Source of the DNA: Streptomyces sp. NBC_01498
Lineage (GTDB): Bacteria; Actinomycetota; Actinomycetes; Streptomycetales; Streptomycetaceae
Reading direction: 5' to 3'
Length of the DNA: 64,000 nucleotides
Assembly: GCF_036327775.1 (NCBI RefSeq)
Contig: NZ_CP109598.1
Location: 5,530,001-5,594,000, forward strand
A program made the translations under genes and the position numbers. The notes below the pieces were generated by a model. That model had not been told where the DNA came from. It ran no database searches and worked only from the letters and a program-made list of their open reading frames with translations. This document shows positions 8,548 to 16,657 of the stretch, piece by piece. How positions within the stretch are numbered: the first letter of the stretch is position 1; every line of letters begins with the position of its first letter.

Positions 8548-9489
8548 ATGGGACTCACCATCGGCGTCGACATCGGCGGCACGAAGATCGCGGCGGGCGT
8601 GGTCGACGAAGAGGGCGCGATCCTCGACACGCACCAGGTGCCCACCCCGCCGACGGCCGAAGGAATCATCGACGCCATCTGCACGGCGGTGTCCGGCGCC
8701 GGCAAGGGACACGACATCGAGGCCGTCGGCATCGGCGCCGCCGGCTACGTGGACGACAAGCGCGCGACCGTGCTGTTCGCACCGAACATCGACTGGCGCC
8801 ACGAACCGCTCAAGGACAAGGTCGAGCAGCGGGTCGGCATGCAGGTCGTCGTGGAGAACGACGCCAACGCGGCGGCCTGGGGCGAGTACAGGTTCGGGGC
8901 CGGACAGGGCCACGACGACGTCATCTGCATCACGCTCGGCACCGGCCTCGGCGGCGGCATCATCATGGGCAACAAACTCCGCCGCGGACGCTTCGGCGTG
9001 GCGGCGGAATTCGGCCATATCCGGGTCGTACCCGACGGGTTGCTGTGCGGCTGCGGCAGCCAGGGCTGCTGGGAGCAGTACGCGTCGGGGCGCGCCCTCG
9101 TGAGGTACGCGAAGCAACGCGCCAACGCCACCCCCGAGAACGCGGAGATCCTGCTGCGCCTCGGTGACGGCACTCCCGACGGCATCGAGGGCAAGCACAT
9201 CAGCGCCGCCGCCCGTGAGGGCGACCCGGTGGCCGTCGACTCCTTCCGGGAGCTGGCCCGTTGGGCGGGCGCGGGCCTGGCCGACCTGGCCTCGCTCTTC
9301 GACCCGTCGGCGTTCATCGTCGGCGGCGGTGTCTCGGACGAGGGCGAACTGGTCCTCGACCCGATCCGCCGGTCCTTCCGCCGCTGGCTGATCGGCGGCG
9401 AATGGCGCCCGCACGCGCAGGTCCTCGCCGCCCAACTGGGCGGCAAGGCCGGGCTGGTGGGCGCCGCGGACCTGGCCCGCCAGGGCTGA
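8548..9489 (+). CDS. glkA: ROK-family glucokinase
   Basis: The 313-residue enzyme phosphorylates glucose with ATP and in Streptomyces is the kinase tied to glucose repression. It begins with the phosphate-binding signature GVDIGGTKIAAGVVD. The sugar-binding and catalytic region ENDANAAAWGEYRFGAG and LGTGLGGGIIMG follow, then the ROK zinc motif CGCGSQGCWEQYASG near residue 168. Length matches ROK glucokinases. ATG 8548 follows GAGGGA at 7-8 nt. A TACGGT box near 8503 could give the gene its own promoter in addition to readthrough from the DUF5304-like gene. A stem-loop follows 8 bp after the stop. Confidence 0.95.
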   Translation: MGLTIGVDIGGTKIAAGVVDEEGAILDTHQVPTPPTAEGIIDAICTAVSGAGKGHDIEAVGIGAAGYVDDKRATVLFAPNIDWRHEPLKDKVEQRVGMQVVVENDANAAAWGEYRFGAGQGHDDVICITLGTGLGGGIIMGNKLRRGRFGVAAEFGHIRVVPDGLLCGCGSQGCWEQYASGRALVRYAKQRANATPENAEILLRLGDGTPDGIEGKHISAAAREGDPVAVDSFRELARWAGAGLADLASLFDPSAFIVGGGVSDEGELVLDPIRRSFRRWLIGGEWRPHAQVLAAQLGGKAGLVGAADLARQG

Positions 9490-9496
9490 GCCCACC

Positions 9497-9534
9497 CGTC
9501 CGGGTCCACCGGACGAATCCACCGGACCCGGACG
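9497..9534 (+). terminator. Stem-loop downstream of glkA
   Basis: An 11-bp perfect stem (CGTCCGGGTCC at 9497-9507 with GGACCCGGACG at 9524-9534) encloses a 16-nt loop holding a second TCCACCGGA-type repeat. No U-tract follows, as is common in high-GC actinomycetes. A 16-bp direct repeat (ACCCGGACGATCACGC) follows at 9571-9586 and 9639-9654. Confidence 0.6.
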
Positions 9535-9702
9535 GCGGCACCCGTCGAACGCGGACGATCGGTCCGCCGGACCCGGACGATCACGCACTCGAACACGCAC
9601 GATCACGTCGGGCGGACGCGAACTGCCGCGCCCGCCCGACCCGGACGATCACGCCCGCCGCGCCCTCCCGGGGCACGGCGGGCGTTGTCCTATCGTGGAC
9701 CG

Positions 9703-10488
9703 GTGACGACTCCGGTGAGTGGACGGGGTTTACCCGTCCCCAAGATTTCGCTGCCCGACTCCCGCACCGAGCCCGACGGTTCGGCCGTGATCCGCGTCCT
9801 CAGCTACAACATCCGCTCCATGCGCGACGATTGCGAGGCCCTGGCCCGGGTGATCCGCGCCTGCGCCCCCGACCTGGTCCTCGTCCAGGAGGCGCCGCGT
9901 TTCTTCCGCTGGCGCAAGCGCGCCGCGTGGCTGGCCGCCCGGACCGATCTCGTCGTCCTCGGCGGCGGAGGCACGGCCGCGGGCCCGCTGCTGCTGTGCT
10001 CGCTGCGCGCGACCGTGGAGCGTACGGAGGACGTACTGCTGCCGCTCACCCCCGGTCTGCACCGGCGGGGCTTCGCCACGGCCGTCGTACGGATCGGCGG
10101 CGCCCGTCTCGGGGTGCTCAGCTGCCACCTCAGCCTCCGGGCGGACGAGCGGCTGGCCCAGGCCGGGATGCTGCTCGACCGCGTACGGGAGCTGGACGTG
10201 CCGCACACGATCGTGGCCGGGGACATCAACGAGCGGCCCCGAGGGCGGGCCTTCCGGCGGATCGCCGGGGAACTCAGGGACGCCTGGGCGGTCAAGCCGT
10301 GGGGCGGCGAGCACACCTCGACACCCGCCGACCCGCGTCAGCGCATCGACGCGATTTTCGTCACGGAGGGCGTCGAAGTCCTCGGCTGCGGCGTGCCGTT
10401 GGGGCTGCCGGGCATCGAGGAGGACGATCTGCGGGCGGCCACCGACCACCTTCCGGTACTGGCCGCCCTCCGGGTGCCCGCGTCCTGA
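9703..10488 (+). CDS. Endonuclease/exonuclease/phosphatase family protein
   Basis: The 261-residue protein carries the DNase I-like fold motifs: VLSYNIRSM (metal and substrate Asn), LVLVQEA (catalytic Glu), GVLSCHLSL, VAGDINERP (Asp/Asn) and the terminal ATDHLPVLAAL (Asp-His). It should be a Mg-dependent phosphodiesterase or phosphatase acting on nucleic acid or phospholipid; the substrate cannot be told. No signal peptide is present. GTG 9703 is preceded by TATCGT (9691-9696) with a 6-nt gap and no ribosome site, so it is probably leaderless. Confidence 0.87.
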   Translation: MTTPVSGRGLPVPKISLPDSRTEPDGSAVIRVLSYNIRSMRDDCEALARVIRACAPDLVLVQEAPRFFRWRKRAAWLAARTDLVVLGGGGTAAGPLLLCSLRATVERTEDVLLPLTPGLHRRGFATAVVRIGGARLGVLSCHLSLRADERLAQAGMLLDRVRELDVPHTIVAGDINERPRGRAFRRIAGELRDAWAVKPWGGEHTSTPADPRQRIDAIFVTEGVEVLGCGVPLGLPGIEEDDLRAATDHLPVLAALRVPAS

Positions 10489-10592
10489 CCCCCTCACCGC
10501 CCAAGGCGCGCACGGGGGTTGAACCGTCACCGGATCGGACGCGGCAGACAAGGGGGTTGAGCCGCGCCACCGGAGCGGACGGCCCGGACGCT

Positions 10593-10641
10593 CCGTCGGG
10601 TCCCTCCGCGGGACGGGTACTCCCGCGGAAGGACCCGACGG
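10593..10641. terminator. Bidirectional terminator between convergent genes
   Basis: A long hairpin has two 21-nt arms (10593-10613 and 10621-10641) matching at 20 positions with one C/A mismatch, and a 7-nt loop. It sits between the endonuclease-fold gene on the plus strand and the gene ending at 10646 on the minus strand and would serve both. Confidence 0.8.
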
Positions 10642-10645
10642 AAGG

Positions 10646-11359
10646 TCAGACCACCGCGCCCCGGCCGGGATCGTCCTGTTCGTCGTCGTCGTGCTGCATC
10701 CGCGCCACCAGCGTGACGAAACCGCCCAGGAAGCCGCCGATGCAGACCGTCGTGAGCCACCAGGTCATGTCCCACTGCAACAGCACGGCGAGAAGCATCA
10801 GCACCGGACCGCCGATCACCGCGAGCCACGCGAACTTCGCGGTGACGTCCGCCTCCGGCAGCGGCGGGGGCTCCGGCGGCACGAAGTGGCCCTCGTCACC
10901 CTCGTCCAGGTCGTCGTCGCTCGCCTCCGCCACCGCGTAGTCCCGGGGGCCGCCGCCACCCACGCCGGGCGCGAAGACGATCGAACCGCCCAGCGACGGC
11001 TTGTCGGGCTCGGCGTCCGGCTCCCGCGCCTGCTCGGGTCCCGGTGTCTGCTCCGGCCCGGGGGTCCGGTCCGGAGCCGGGGCGGACTCGGCGTCGGAGG
11101 TGTTCCGGCCGTGCCCCGGTACGGGCTCCGACCTGTTCACCGGCCCCAGGTCCGTGGTCTTGGCGCCGCCCTTGTCCTTCTGCGGCGCGGGCTCGGTGCC
11201 GTTCCGGTCGCTCTCCAGGAGCGCCAGATCCTCGACCGACTTGAAGGGCTTGGCACCCGGCGGGTCGGCCGGCTCCTCGCCGTAACCCGCGACGATCGCC
11301 GCCCAGGCGGCGTCCTCGTCGATCGGCTGCGGTTCGCGGTTCGCGTCTTGCTCAGCCAC
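10646..11359 (-). CDS. Acidic protein with two C-terminal membrane segments, unknown function
   Basis: The 237-residue protein is not recognised. The first 150 residues are acidic and Pro/Glu-rich with repeated PDRTPGPEQTPGPEQ-type segments and look disordered. The C-terminus has two hydrophobic segments (FAWLAVIGGPVLMLLAVLLQ and WWLTTVCIGGFLGGFVTLV) followed by an acidic, Asp-rich end. The GTG start at 11359 overlaps the last 8 bases of the upstream hydrolase gene, so the pair forms an operon with coupled translation. A membrane-anchored accessory of the hydrolase is possible but only inferred. Confidence 0.75.
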   Translation of the reverse strand: MAEQDANREPQPIDEDAAWAAIVAGYGEEPADPPGAKPFKSVEDLALLESDRNGTEPAPQKDKGGAKTTDLGPVNRSEPVPGHGRNTSDAESAPAPDRTPGPEQTPGPEQAREPDAEPDKPSLGGSIVFAPGVGGGGPRDYAVAEASDDDLDEGDEGHFVPPEPPPLPEADVTAKFAWLAVIGGPVLMLLAVLLQWDMTWWLTTVCIGGFLGGFVTLVARMQHDDDEQDDPGRGAVV

Positions 11360-12131
11360 CGGTAGTGCTCCCCTTCTTCCCGACGTTCGGAGCGAGTCGG
11401 CCGATGAACGCGTGACTCTCCTGGAAAATCCGCTCCGCATCGTGGTCCAACGTCGCCACGTGGTAGCTCTGTTCCAGGATGACCTCCCGGATGTCGGTCG
11501 AGGAGACCCGGCCCAGGATTCTCGCCGCGTCGGCGGGCGGCACGACATGGTCACGCGGACTGCGCATGAGCAGCAGCGGCTGGGTGACCTGGGGCAACTC
11601 CCCGTCCACCAGCCGGAAGAAGTTCCGCAAGGAGTGCGCGCTGTGCAGCGGGACCCGGTCGTAACCGACCTCCTCGCTGCCCTCCAGCGCGATGTCGCTG
11701 CGCAGCCCCTTCGTCGTCCGCACGAGATGCCGGGCGACGGGCAGGGCGTACGCCGACAGACCGTGCACCTTGTTGGCCGGGTTGACGACGGCGACGCCGT
11801 CCACCGCGTGCCCGTGCTTCGCGGCGAGCCGCAGCGCCAGCGTCCCGCCCAGGGAGAGACCGAACACGAAGACCCGCTCGCACCGCTCGCCCAGCTCCCG
11901 CAGCGCCCGGTCGACCTCCGCGTACCAGTCCTGCCAGCCGGTGACCGCCATGTCCTCCCAGCGGGTGCCGTGCCCGGGGAGCAGCGGCAGCGACACCGTG
12001 AGGTCCCGGGCGGCCAGATACTCGGCCCAGGGGCGCAGCGACTGCGGGGAGCCGGTGAATCCGTGACAGAGGAGCACACCGACATCCCCGCCCTCGTGGC
12101 GGTACGGCTCGGCTCCAGGAAGGACCGGCAC
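11352..12131 (-). CDS. Alpha/beta hydrolase (carboxylesterase or monoacylglycerol lipase type)
   Basis: The 259-residue enzyme has the oxyanion loop CHGFTGSPQSLRPW, the nucleophile elbow GLSLGG (Ser), an Asp in SPRDHVVPP and a His in QSYHVATLDHD, giving a full Ser-Asp-His triad. This matches the Est30-like carboxylesterase and monoacylglycerol lipase group acting on short esters or glycerides in the cytoplasm. I chose GTG 12131 because AGGAG precedes it by about 8 nt; the frame stays open to 12272 but that extension runs into the promoter of the divergent acyltransferase. The adjacent PlsC gene suggests glycerolipid turnover. Confidence 0.88.
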   Translation of the reverse strand: MPVLPGAEPYRHEGGDVGVLLCHGFTGSPQSLRPWAEYLAARDLTVSLPLLPGHGTRWEDMAVTGWQDWYAEVDRALRELGERCERVFVFGLSLGGTLALRLAAKHGHAVDGVAVVNPANKVHGLSAYALPVARHLVRTTKGLRSDIALEGSEEVGYDRVPLHSAHSLRNFFRLVDGELPQVTQPLLLMRSPRDHVVPPADAARILGRVSSTDIREVILEQSYHVATLDHDAERIFQESHAFIGRLAPNVGKKGSTTGG

Positions 12132-12277
12132 TGGGTCTCCTGTTCGTGGTTCTCGAAGTGGTACTTCACCGTACGCGACCGGACCGACACCGACCAGAGC
12201 CGTCGGCGGTCCGTGGACGGAACCCGCGTGTCCGGCGCGGGTTAAGGTCGGTCGACAGCACACAGGAGGCACCCGAG

Positions 12278-13078
12278 TTGATCTACGGCGCGATGAAGTT
12301 CTCCATCGGAGGATCGCTGAAGCTTGCGTTCCGGCCCTGGGTCGAGGGCATCGAGAACATTCCCGAGGAAGGGCCCGCGATCCTCGCGAGCAATCATCTC
12401 TCGTTCTCGGACTCCTTCTTCCTCCCCGCGGTCCTGGACCGCAAGGTCACCTTCATCGCCAAGGCGGAGTACTTCACCTCGCCCGGTGTGAAGGGGCGCC
12501 TCACGGCGGCGTTCTTCAAGGGCGTCGGCCAGCTGCCGGTCGACCGCTCCGGCGCGCGGGGCGCGGGCGAGGCGGCCATCAAGAGCGGCATAGCGGTCCT
12601 GGAGAGCGGCGAGCTCTTCGGCATCTACCCCGAGGGCACCCGCTCGCCCGACGGCAGGCTGTACCGGGGCAAGCCCGGCGGCCTCGCGCGCGTGGCGCTC
12701 GCCACCGGCGCGCCCGTGATCCCGGTCGCCATGATCGACACCGAGAAGATCCAGCCGCCCGGCACGGTGGTGCCGAAGCTGATGCGGCCGGGGATCAGGA
12801 TCGGCAAGCCGCTGGACTTCAGCCGCTACCAGGGCATGGAGGGCGACCGGTTCATCCTGCGGTCGCTGACCGACGAGGTCATGTACGAGATCATGAAGCT
12901 GTCCGGTCAGGAGTACGTCGACATCTACGCCACGGCGGCCAAGCGCAGGATCGCCGACGAGGCGAAAGCCGAGAAGGCGGCCAAGGACGAGAAGGCGGCG
13001 ACGGCGGCGAAGGACGGAACGGCCGGGCCGGCGGGCAAGCAGGACGAGGCCGGGGCCGGGGCCGGGACACCGGAGTAG
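12278..13078 (+). CDS. PlsC-type 1-acylglycerol-3-phosphate acyltransferase
   Basis: The 266-residue protein transfers an acyl group to lysophosphatidate or a related lysolipid at the membrane. The HX4D catalytic motif is NHLSFSD near residue 37 and the substrate-binding motif is YPEGTRSPDGRLYRGKPG near residue 116. The start is TTG 12278, backed by AGGAGG 8 nt upstream; TAAGGT (12243-12248) is a likely -10 box. The last 45 residues are a Lys/Ala/Glu-rich coil (EKAAKDEKAATAAK) without family counterpart. An acyltransferase (Rv2182c) occupies the matching place in mycobacteria. Confidence 0.9.
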   Translation: MIYGAMKFSIGGSLKLAFRPWVEGIENIPEEGPAILASNHLSFSDSFFLPAVLDRKVTFIAKAEYFTSPGVKGRLTAAFFKGVGQLPVDRSGARGAGEAAIKSGIAVLESGELFGIYPEGTRSPDGRLYRGKPGGLARVALATGAPVIPVAMIDTEKIQPPGTVVPKLMRPGIRIGKPLDFSRYQGMEGDRFILRSLTDEVMYEIMKLSGQEYVDIYATAAKRRIADEAKAEKAAKDEKAATAAKDGTAGPAGKQDEAGAGAGTPE

Positions 13079-13228
13079 GCGGAGCGGTCGGGCGGGACGA
13101 GGAACCCGCGAATCGCGGGGACCACGGCAGAACCGGAATCGCGCGAATCACCGGAATCACCAGAGACACGGGAGACCCGGGCAACACCGGGAAGGCGGGC
13201 CGACCGGGCCCGTACGGGGGTGGGACAG

Positions 13229-14464
13229 ATGGCCGGACGCGAACGGGCGCCACGGGTGCGGGTCGTACGGATGTCGGTCGAGCAGCCGCTGTGGCGCGCG
13301 CTCACCGCGTACCGCGTGCTGACCATGGTCTACGCCGTCCTGATCTTCGCCTTCGGGCGCGACAAGTTCGAACGCCCCTGGGTCGCCGCCGCTTTCCTCG
13401 CCGTCCTCGTCGTCTGGACCGTCGCCACCCTGCCCAAGGTCGCGAACGCCACCAGCTGCACCAAGCGCTTCCTCGGCGTCGACCTCACCGTGGCGCTCGT
13501 CGGCATCCTGCTCACCCCGGTGGTCGACACCCAGGCCCGCTTCGTGGACGGCCCCACCCTGCCGAGCATATGGACCGCCGGCTCGGTCCTCGCCTTCGCC
13601 GTCAAGGGCGGCTGGCGCTGGGCGGCCTTCGCGTCCTCCCTGGTCGCCGTCGCCAACCTGATCGGGCGCGGCACGCCCAGCCGGGACACCCTGCACAACG
13701 TGCTGCTGGTGTGGGTGGCGTCCATCGCCATCGGCTACATCGTGGAGGTCGCCCGCGCCTCCGAACGCACCCTGGCGCGCGCCCTGGAGATCGAGGCGGC
13801 GACCCGTGAACGCGAGCGCCTGGCCCGCGACATCCACGACAGCGTCCTCCAGGTCCTGGCGATGGTGCAGCGGCGCGGCACCGCCCTCGGCGGCGAGGCG
13901 GCGGAGCTGGGCCGGATGGCCGGGGAGCAGGAGATCGCCCTGCGGACCCTGGTTTCCAGCGGTCTCGTGCCGACCGCGCGCGTGTCCGAGGACAGCGCGC
14001 GGGGGGCGGTGGTCCGGGCGGACGGCGGCACCCGGGACGGCGACGACGACGGCGACGAGGCCGGGTGGTGCGATCTGCGGACGCTGCTGGCGCCGCTCTC
14101 CGGCCCGGCGGTGACGCTCTCCGAGCCGGGCGCCCCCGTCACGCTGCGGCCGGCCGCCGCCCGGGAGCTGACCGCGGCCGTCCGCGCCGCGCTGGACAAT
14201 GTCCGGGCGCACGCCGGGGACGGCGCGCGCGCCTGGATCCTGGTCGAGGACGCGCCGCACGAGGTGATCGTGACGGTCAGGGACGACGGCCCCGGCATTC
14301 CCGAGGGCCGGCTCGCGCAGGCCGAGGGGGAGGGGCGGCTCGGTGTCGCCCTGTCGATCCGGGGGCGGCTGTGGGAGCTGGGCGGCACGGCCGAGCTGAT
14401 CTCGGTCCCCGGCCAGGGCACGGAGGTCGAGTTGACGGTTCCACGGGGGAAGGCGGAGCGATGA
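13229..14464 (+). CDS. Sensor histidine kinase, HisKA_3 (NarL-system) type
   Basis: The 411-residue kinase has about five N-terminal membrane segments (from AYRVLTMVYAVLIFAF to LLVWVASIAIGYIVEVA). The dimerisation and phosphoacceptor helix is ERERLARDIHDSVLQVLAM, with His in RDIHDS near residue 206. A reduced HATPase_c domain follows with DNVRAHAG and VRDDGPGIPEGRL. It lies in one operon with the next gene, sharing an ATGA overlap, so the two form a cognate two-component system. Start choices are ATG 13229 (after GGGGGTGGGA), GTG 13220 or the internal ATG 13271. The short loops between membrane segments suggest a membrane-related signal; it is unknown. Confidence 0.88.
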   Translation: MAGRERAPRVRVVRMSVEQPLWRALTAYRVLTMVYAVLIFAFGRDKFERPWVAAAFLAVLVVWTVATLPKVANATSCTKRFLGVDLTVALVGILLTPVVDTQARFVDGPTLPSIWTAGSVLAFAVKGGWRWAAFASSLVAVANLIGRGTPSRDTLHNVLLVWVASIAIGYIVEVARASERTLARALEIEAATRERERLARDIHDSVLQVLAMVQRRGTALGGEAAELGRMAGEQEIALRTLVSSGLVPTARVSEDSARGAVVRADGGTRDGDDDGDEAGWCDLRTLLAPLSGPAVTLSEPGAPVTLRPAAARELTAAVRAALDNVRAHAGDGARAWILVEDAPHEVIVTVRDDGPGIPEGRLAQAEGEGRLGVALSIRGRLWELGGTAELISVPGQGTEVELTVPRGKAER

Positions 14465-15264
14465 GCGAACAGACGGACAGCGGCGCGCGGACGGACACGA
14501 GCATGGCGACGGACACGGGCCGGCCCGACACGAGCGGGCCGACGGACACGGGCCGGCCGGGCGGCCTCCCGGCGGACGACGAGCGGCGGGGCGCCGGGGC
14601 GGCGGGCGCGACACGTGTGATGGTCGTGGACGACCACCCCATGTGGCGCGACGCCGTGGCCCGCGACCTCACCGAGGCCGGTTTCGACGTCGTGGCGACG
14701 GCCGGCGACGGCCCTCAGGCGGTACGCCGGGCCACGGCCACCACCCCCGACGTCCTCGTCCTCGACCTGAACCTCCCCGGCATGCCCGGCGTCCAGGTCT
14801 GCAAGGAACTCGTCGGCGCCCGGCCCGGCCTGCGGGTCCTGGTCCTCTCGGCGAGCGGCGAGCACGCCGACGTACTCGAAGCGGTGAAGTCCGGCGCCAC
14901 CGGTTATCTGCTGAAGTCGGCCAGCACCGCCGAACTGACCGACGCCGTACGGCGCACCGCCGCCGGCGACCCCGTCTTCACCCCCGGCCTCGCGGGCCTG
15001 GTCCTCGGCGAGTACCGCAGGCTCGCCTCCGAGCCCGCCCCCGCCGCGTCCGACAAGCCCAAGGCACCGGAGCTGACCGAGCGCGAGACGGAGGTGCTGC
15101 GCCTGGTCGCCAAGGGGCTCTCGTACAAGCAGATCGCCGAACGCCTGGTCATCTCGCACCGCACCGTGCAGAACCACGTGCAGAACACCCTCGGCAAGCT
15201 CCAGCTGCACAACCGGGTGGAACTGGTGCGGTACGCGATCGAGCGCGGCCTCGACGACATCTGA
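14461..15264 (+). CDS. LuxR-family response regulator
   Basis: The 267-residue regulator has a receiver domain starting at VMVVDDHPMWRDAV with the phosphoacceptor Asp in VLVLDLNLPGMPG, and a C-terminal LuxR/NarL helix-turn-helix (LTERETEVLRLVAKGL, then RTVQNHVQNTLGKL). The ATG overlaps the kinase stop by 4 bp. The first 45 residues are an unusual Thr/Asp/Gly/Arg-rich extension with an 18-bp direct repeat in the DNA (14508-14525 and 14541-14558), encoding TDTGRP twice. The receiver domain would be complete without it, so the extension may be recent. The regulon is unknown. Confidence 0.92.
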   Translation: MSEQTDSGARTDTSMATDTGRPDTSGPTDTGRPGGLPADDERRGAGAAGATRVMVVDDHPMWRDAVARDLTEAGFDVVATAGDGPQAVRRATATTPDVLVLDLNLPGMPGVQVCKELVGARPGLRVLVLSASGEHADVLEAVKSGATGYLLKSASTAELTDAVRRTAAGDPVFTPGLAGLVLGEYRRLASEPAPAASDKPKAPELTERETEVLRLVAKGLSYKQIAERLVISHRTVQNHVQNTLGKLQLHNRVELVRYAIERGLDDI

Positions 15265-15405
15265 CCCGCCCCTTCCGGCCCGCCCGGCAACCGCCTCCCG
15301 CCGACCCCTGGTGCTACGGAAACGACCCTGCGCACCATGCCGGAGTGACCTGTGTCACTCGGACGTGACCCAGGCGCGTCACCGACGGCGAAGGGAAGTG
15401 TTTCC

Positions 15406-16434
15406 ATGCGGGTCGGAGTATTGACCGGAGGCGGCGACTGCCCAGGGCTCAACGCGGTCATTCGGGGCATCGTGCGCAAGGGCGTCCAGGAGTACGGGTA
15501 CGAGTTCACCGGCTTCCGGGACGGCTGGCGCGGACCGCTGGAAGGCGACACCGTACGGCTCGACATCCCCACCGTGCGGGGCATCCTGCCCCGTGGCGGC
15601 ACCATCCTCGGCTCCTCGCGCACCAATCCGCTCAAGCGGGCGGACGGCGTCCGGCTCATCAAGGAGAACCTCGCCGAAGGCGGGGTCGACGCGCTCATCG
15701 TGATCGGCGGCGAGGACACCCTGGGCGTGGCGGCCCAGCTCTCCGACGAGCACGGCGTGCCCTGTGTGGGCGTGCCCAAGACCATCGACAACGACCTGTC
15801 GGCCACCGACTACACCTTCGGCTTCGACACGGCGGTCGGCATCGCCACCGAGGCCATCGACCGCCTCCACACCACCGCCGAGTCGCACCACCGCGTCCTC
15901 GTCTGCGAGGTGATGGGGCGTCACGCGGGCTGGATCGCCCTGCACTCGGGTCTCGCGGGCGGCGCGAACGTCATCCTCATACCGGAGCAGCGCTTCGACA
16001 TCGACCAGGTCTGTGCCTGGGTGACGTCGCGTTTCAAGGCGTCGTACTCGCCGATCGTCGTCATCGCCGAGGGTGCGATGCCCAAGGACGGCGAGGTGAT
16101 CCTCAAGGACGGCACGCTGGACTCCTTCGGCCATGCCCGGCTGTCGGGCGTCGGCGAGTGGCTGGCCAAGGAGATCGAGAAGCGCACCGGCAAGGAGGCG
16201 CGCACCACCGTCCTCGGCCATGTGCAGCGCGGGGGCACCCCGAGCGCCTTCGACCGCTGGCTGGCCACGCGGTTCGGTCTGCACGCGATCGAGGCGGTCA
16301 GGGACGGCGACTTCGGCAGGATGGTCGCCCTGCGCGGCACGGACATCGTGCGGGTCCCGATCGTGGAGGCGACGGCGCGACTGAAGACGGTCCAGCCGGA
16401 ACTGTACGAGGAGGTGGGGGTCTTCTTCGGCTGA
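15406..16434 (+). CDS. pfkA: 6-phosphofructokinase, donor residues of the PPi type
   Basis: The 342-residue enzyme phosphorylates fructose 6-phosphate in glycolysis. Visible motifs are GVLTGGGDCPGLNAVIRG (phosphate loop), the PKTIDND catalytic segment with Asp128, and MGRHAGW. ATG 15406 follows AAGGGAAG. The donor-site residues are Asp104 in GGEDT and Lys125 in VPKTIDND. In the PFKA family Gly104/Gly124 mark ATP enzymes such as that of E. coli, and Asp/Lys mark pyrophosphate enzymes, though Lys also occurs in actinobacterial ATP enzymes. Glycolytic assignment is firm; the phosphoryl donor is open. Confidence 0.93.
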   Translation: MRVGVLTGGGDCPGLNAVIRGIVRKGVQEYGYEFTGFRDGWRGPLEGDTVRLDIPTVRGILPRGGTILGSSRTNPLKRADGVRLIKENLAEGGVDALIVIGGEDTLGVAAQLSDEHGVPCVGVPKTIDNDLSATDYTFGFDTAVGIATEAIDRLHTTAESHHRVLVCEVMGRHAGWIALHSGLAGGANVILIPEQRFDIDQVCAWVTSRFKASYSPIVVIAEGAMPKDGEVILKDGTLDSFGHARLSGVGEWLAKEIEKRTGKEARTTVLGHVQRGGTPSAFDRWLATRFGLHAIEAVRDGDFGRMVALRGTDIVRVPIVEATARLKTVQPELYEEVGVFFG

Positions 16435-16468
16435 CGGCCGCTCCTGTCCCTTCCGGCGCCCGAGCAGT

Positions 16469-16553
16469 CACATCCAGCCCCTCCGGTGCCTGAGGAGCGG
16501 GCACATCCAGCCCCTCCGGCGTTTGAGGAGCGGGGTCCGGGGCGGAGCCCCGG
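16469..16553. repeat. Two tandem 33-bp repeats followed by a hairpin
   Basis: Two 33-bp copies (16469-16501 and 16502-16534) differ at three positions, both containing CAGCCCCTCCGG and GAGGAGCGGG. A perfect 7-bp hairpin with a 3-nt loop (CCGGGGCGGAGCCCCGG, 16537-16553) follows. From memory this word pair is a common intergenic repeat in Streptomyces genomes. Here it separates the convergent pfkA and trpEG genes and the hairpin may terminate both. Confidence 0.75.
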
Positions 16554-16657
16554 TTGAGGGAAGGGGCGGGCAGGGGAACAGGCCCCGCGCAGCGGCCCCC
16601 GCCCGCCCCCGCCCAGCACCCCCGACCGCTCCCCGCCCCATCCGCCCCCGCCCCGCT

